A stretch of 5,779 nucleotides of DNA from Chloroflexota bacterium (GTDB taxonomy: Bacteria > Chloroflexota > Dehalococcoidia > SHYB01): positions 1 through 5,779 of the forward strand of contig JACQEE010000245.1 in the NCBI GenBank assembly GCA_016200725.1. Reading direction: 5' to 3'. Below, in pieces: positions 4,391 to 5,779 of this stretch (position 1 is its first letter; each line of letters begins with the position of its first letter). The notes below the pieces were generated by a model. The model searched no databases, was not told where the DNA came from, and saw nothing but the letters and a program-made list of their open reading frames with translations. Both the position numbers and the translations under genes were made by a program.

Positions 4391-5779
4391 TCACCCCGCC
4401 ACGGGCTGCGCCTCGTGGGAGACGGCGATGCCTTCGGCGACCCACTGGTCGACGGTGGCGTTGTCGTAGCCGAGTTCGCGAAGGATGGGGCGGGTGTGCT
4501 CGCCGAGGTAGCAGTTGGGGCCCGCCTGCCCTGGCGTCAGCGAGAAGGCCCACGGGGCGTTGGCGCGCCAGTACTTCCCGAGCGACGGGTGCTCGGTCGG
4601 CGTGTAGATGCCGGCGTCCTTAGTCCAAGGCTGCGTCACCAGGAACTTGCCGTTGTCGCCGTCGAGCACCTCGACGCAGGCGACGTCGGCCTTCGCGAGC
4701 AGCGCCTCCCACTCCCTGGCCGTGCGCGTCGCGAAGAGGGGCTCGAGCGCGGCGGCCAGCGCGGCATCGTTGGCGCGGCGAGCCTCAACGGTGTTGAAGC
4801 GCGCATCGTTGAGCAGATCGGTGCGACCCGTTGCCTTGCCGAAGGCCTCCCACTCGCTTTGTGAAGGGCAGGCGAAGAAGACCCACCACTGCTTCGTCTG
4901 GTATTGGCGATAGAGCGCGTTGAGGCCGTTGAAGTCCTTGTCGACGGATGGACGCTCGGGTTTGCCCGCGTACGAGAGGGCGTCGTCGGCGTTGGCGTAG
5001 AGGTTGCCGCCGAGCATGGAGGTCTCGACATACTGGCCCTTGCCGGTGAGCGCGCGGTAGTAGATCGCGAGCATCGTCGCTGAGGCGCAGGCCATCGCGG
5101 CGCAGGGGTCGGGATTCGTCTCGTTCGACTTGCGCGTGATGTGGCCGTAGTACTGCAACTCGTCGAGGGTGAGCGGCTGGTCCGAGGGCGGAATGACCGT
5201 CTTCGCCTGCTGCCAGGGCGCGCCGGTGATTGCGCCAGCGATGGGGTGGAAGCCCGTCCGGTGGCTGTGCGGCCCCGTCGAGCCATAGGCGCCCGCGTAG
5301 ACGTAGACGATGTCCGGCCTGATCTTGCGAGCCGTTTCCCAGCCGATGCCGAGGCGCTCGGGGACTCCAGGCCGGAAGTTGTGCAGCAGGACATCGCTCT
5401 TGGCGATCAACTTCTGCACCGCCTCCTGCGCGCGCGGGTCCTTGAGGTCGAGCGAGAGCGCCTCTTTCCCCTGGATCGTCTTGCACATCTTTGGGAAGGC
5501 CATCGCGCGGTAGAGGTCGCCGGTGATGGGCTCAATCTTGATGACGCGCGCGCCGAGGTCGGAGAGCAGGCCGGTCACCCACGGCGAGGCGATGAACGTC
5601 GCGAACTCCATCACGGTGAGGCCGCTCAGCGGATGCTTGGGTATGCTCGTGCCCGCCCGCCCTTCGACAGGCTCAGGGCGAACGGGAAGGCGCTTCGACT
5701 CGAAGCCCTTGCCGTTGTGCTCGCCGACCGCCTGCGCGGGCGCCTGCGGCACGTATGGCGACAGCGAGAACTTACCGAG
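4391..5779 (-). CDS. CaiB/BaiF (family III) CoA-transferase, partial, probably tandem two-domain
   Basis: A family III CoA-transferase, which moves CoA between carboxylic acids through an aspartyl-CoA intermediate. Residues are numbered from the GTG at 5752. The N-terminal signature is [18 protein letters not shown] (41-58) with [10 protein letters not shown] (66-75). [18 protein letters not shown] (120-137), [13 protein letters not shown] (149-161), [10 protein letters not shown] (237-246) and the closing [14 protein letters not shown] (416-429) follow. Asp215 in NPDPCAAM is the likely catalytic aspartate, just before the helix leading to the conserved YYRALTGKG. The domain (about 43-453) has normal length. 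The GTG at 5752 has no clear ribosome site, and the frame stays open to the window edge, reading LGKFSLSPY before it. The whole stretch [16 protein letters not shown] then VGEHNGK resembles the end of a CoA-transferase domain: compare LGKYW, FSLTPG and LGEHT in this protein's own C-terminus. So the gene is probably a fusion of two such domains, and the start lies outside the window. The linker (about 20-40) holds palindromic element copy 2. It heads the ABM-VOC gene run. Substrate unknown. Confidence 0.9.
   Translation of the reverse strand, partial: LGKFSLSPYVPQAPAQAVGEHNGKGFESKRLPVRPEPVEGRAGTSIPKHPLSGLTVMEFATFIASPWVTGLLSDLGARVIKIEPITGDLYRAMAFPKMCKTIQGKEALSLDLKDPRAQEAVQKLIAKSDVLLHNFRPGVPERLGIGWETARKIRPDIVYVYAGAYGSTGPHSHRTGFHPIAGAITGAPWQQAKTVIPPSDQPLTLDELQYYGHITRKSNETNPDPCAAMACASATMLAIYYRALTGKGQYVETSMLGGNLYANADDALSYAGKPERPSVDKDFNGLNALYRQYQTKQWWVFFACPSQSEWEAFGKATGRTDLLNDARFNTVEARRANDAALAAALEPLFATRTAREWEALLAKADVACVEVLDGDNGKFLVTQPWTKDAGIYTPTEHPSLGKYWRANAPWAFSLTPGQAGPNCYLGEHTRPILRELGYDNATVDQWVAEGIAVSHEAQPVAG
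5659..5686 (-). repeat. Palindromic element copy 2, in frame in the CoA-transferase linker
   Basis: Read on the - strand: CCCGTTC, arm GCCCT, loop GAGCCTGTCGA, arm AGGGC (28 nt). It is identical to copy 1 (2452-2479) at 22 positions. All six differences are in the stem and preserve pairing (TGG/CCA in copy 1, CCC/GGG here). It starts on a codon boundary and encodes PVRPEPVEG (residues 23-31 from the GTG at 5752), in the same frame relative to the element as in recJ. It lies in a low-complexity linker ahead of the conserved CoA-transferase domain. Confidence 0.8.

Noticed and set aside
1..5779. tRNA, rRNA, CRISPR, insertion sequences or attachment sites
   Set aside because: No cloverleaf-like segment, regularly spaced repeats, transposase or terminal inverted repeats were seen on either strand.

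Overview
The window is high-GC bacterial DNA. Genes are densely packed, usually with short gaps, and use strong AAGGAG Shine-Dalgarno sites. A FabF terminus, a standard RecJ, an SMP-30 type lactonase and a CaiB/BaiF (family III) CoA-transferase point to a free-living heterotroph. The mix of CoA-transferase, small monooxygenase-like and lactonase genes, together with EPVE-coding palindromic repeats, would suit an uncultured Chloroflexota (Dehalococcoidia/SAR202-like) genome. That assignment is inference; no marker gene here settles it.

Layout: (1) 1-131, + strand, the last 42 codons of a beta-ketoacyl-ACP synthase II (fabF). A strong hairpin terminator follows and also serves the convergent gene. 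(2) 188-1078, - strand, a complete SMP-30/gluconolactonase-family enzyme. (3) 1079-1212, a compact divergent promoter region holding an 8-bp inverted repeat that forms the two -10 boxes. (4) 1213-2946, + strand, recJ, carrying a small in-frame palindromic element just before its GGH motif. (5) 2943-3601, + strand, a lower-GC locus for a small HhH/DNA-glycosylase-like protein. It reads as two overlapping ORFs and looks like one gene of about 210 codons disturbed by two compensating frame changes. (6) 3607-5779, - strand, a probable operon in the order CoA-transferase, ABM-domain protein, VOC/glyoxalase-fold protein. The CoA-transferase runs off the window edge. The residues upstream of its apparent GTG start look like the tail of another CoA-transferase domain, so it is probably a tandem two-domain protein.

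The most unusual feature is a pair of 28-nt palindromic elements, one in recJ (2452-2479) and one in the CoA-transferase interdomain linker (5659-5686, opposite strand). They are identical at 22 positions. All six differences lie in the hairpin stem and are mutually compensating. Both are read in the same frame relative to the element, giving PVRxEPVE. This looks like a mobile or structurally selected element that inserts in frame into protein-coding genes.

The - strand operon looks metabolic (CoA transfer plus small oxidative or vicinal-chelate enzymes), recJ and the HhH-like locus look DNA-related, and the lactonase stands alone. No RNA gene, CRISPR array, insertion sequence or phage gene was seen.
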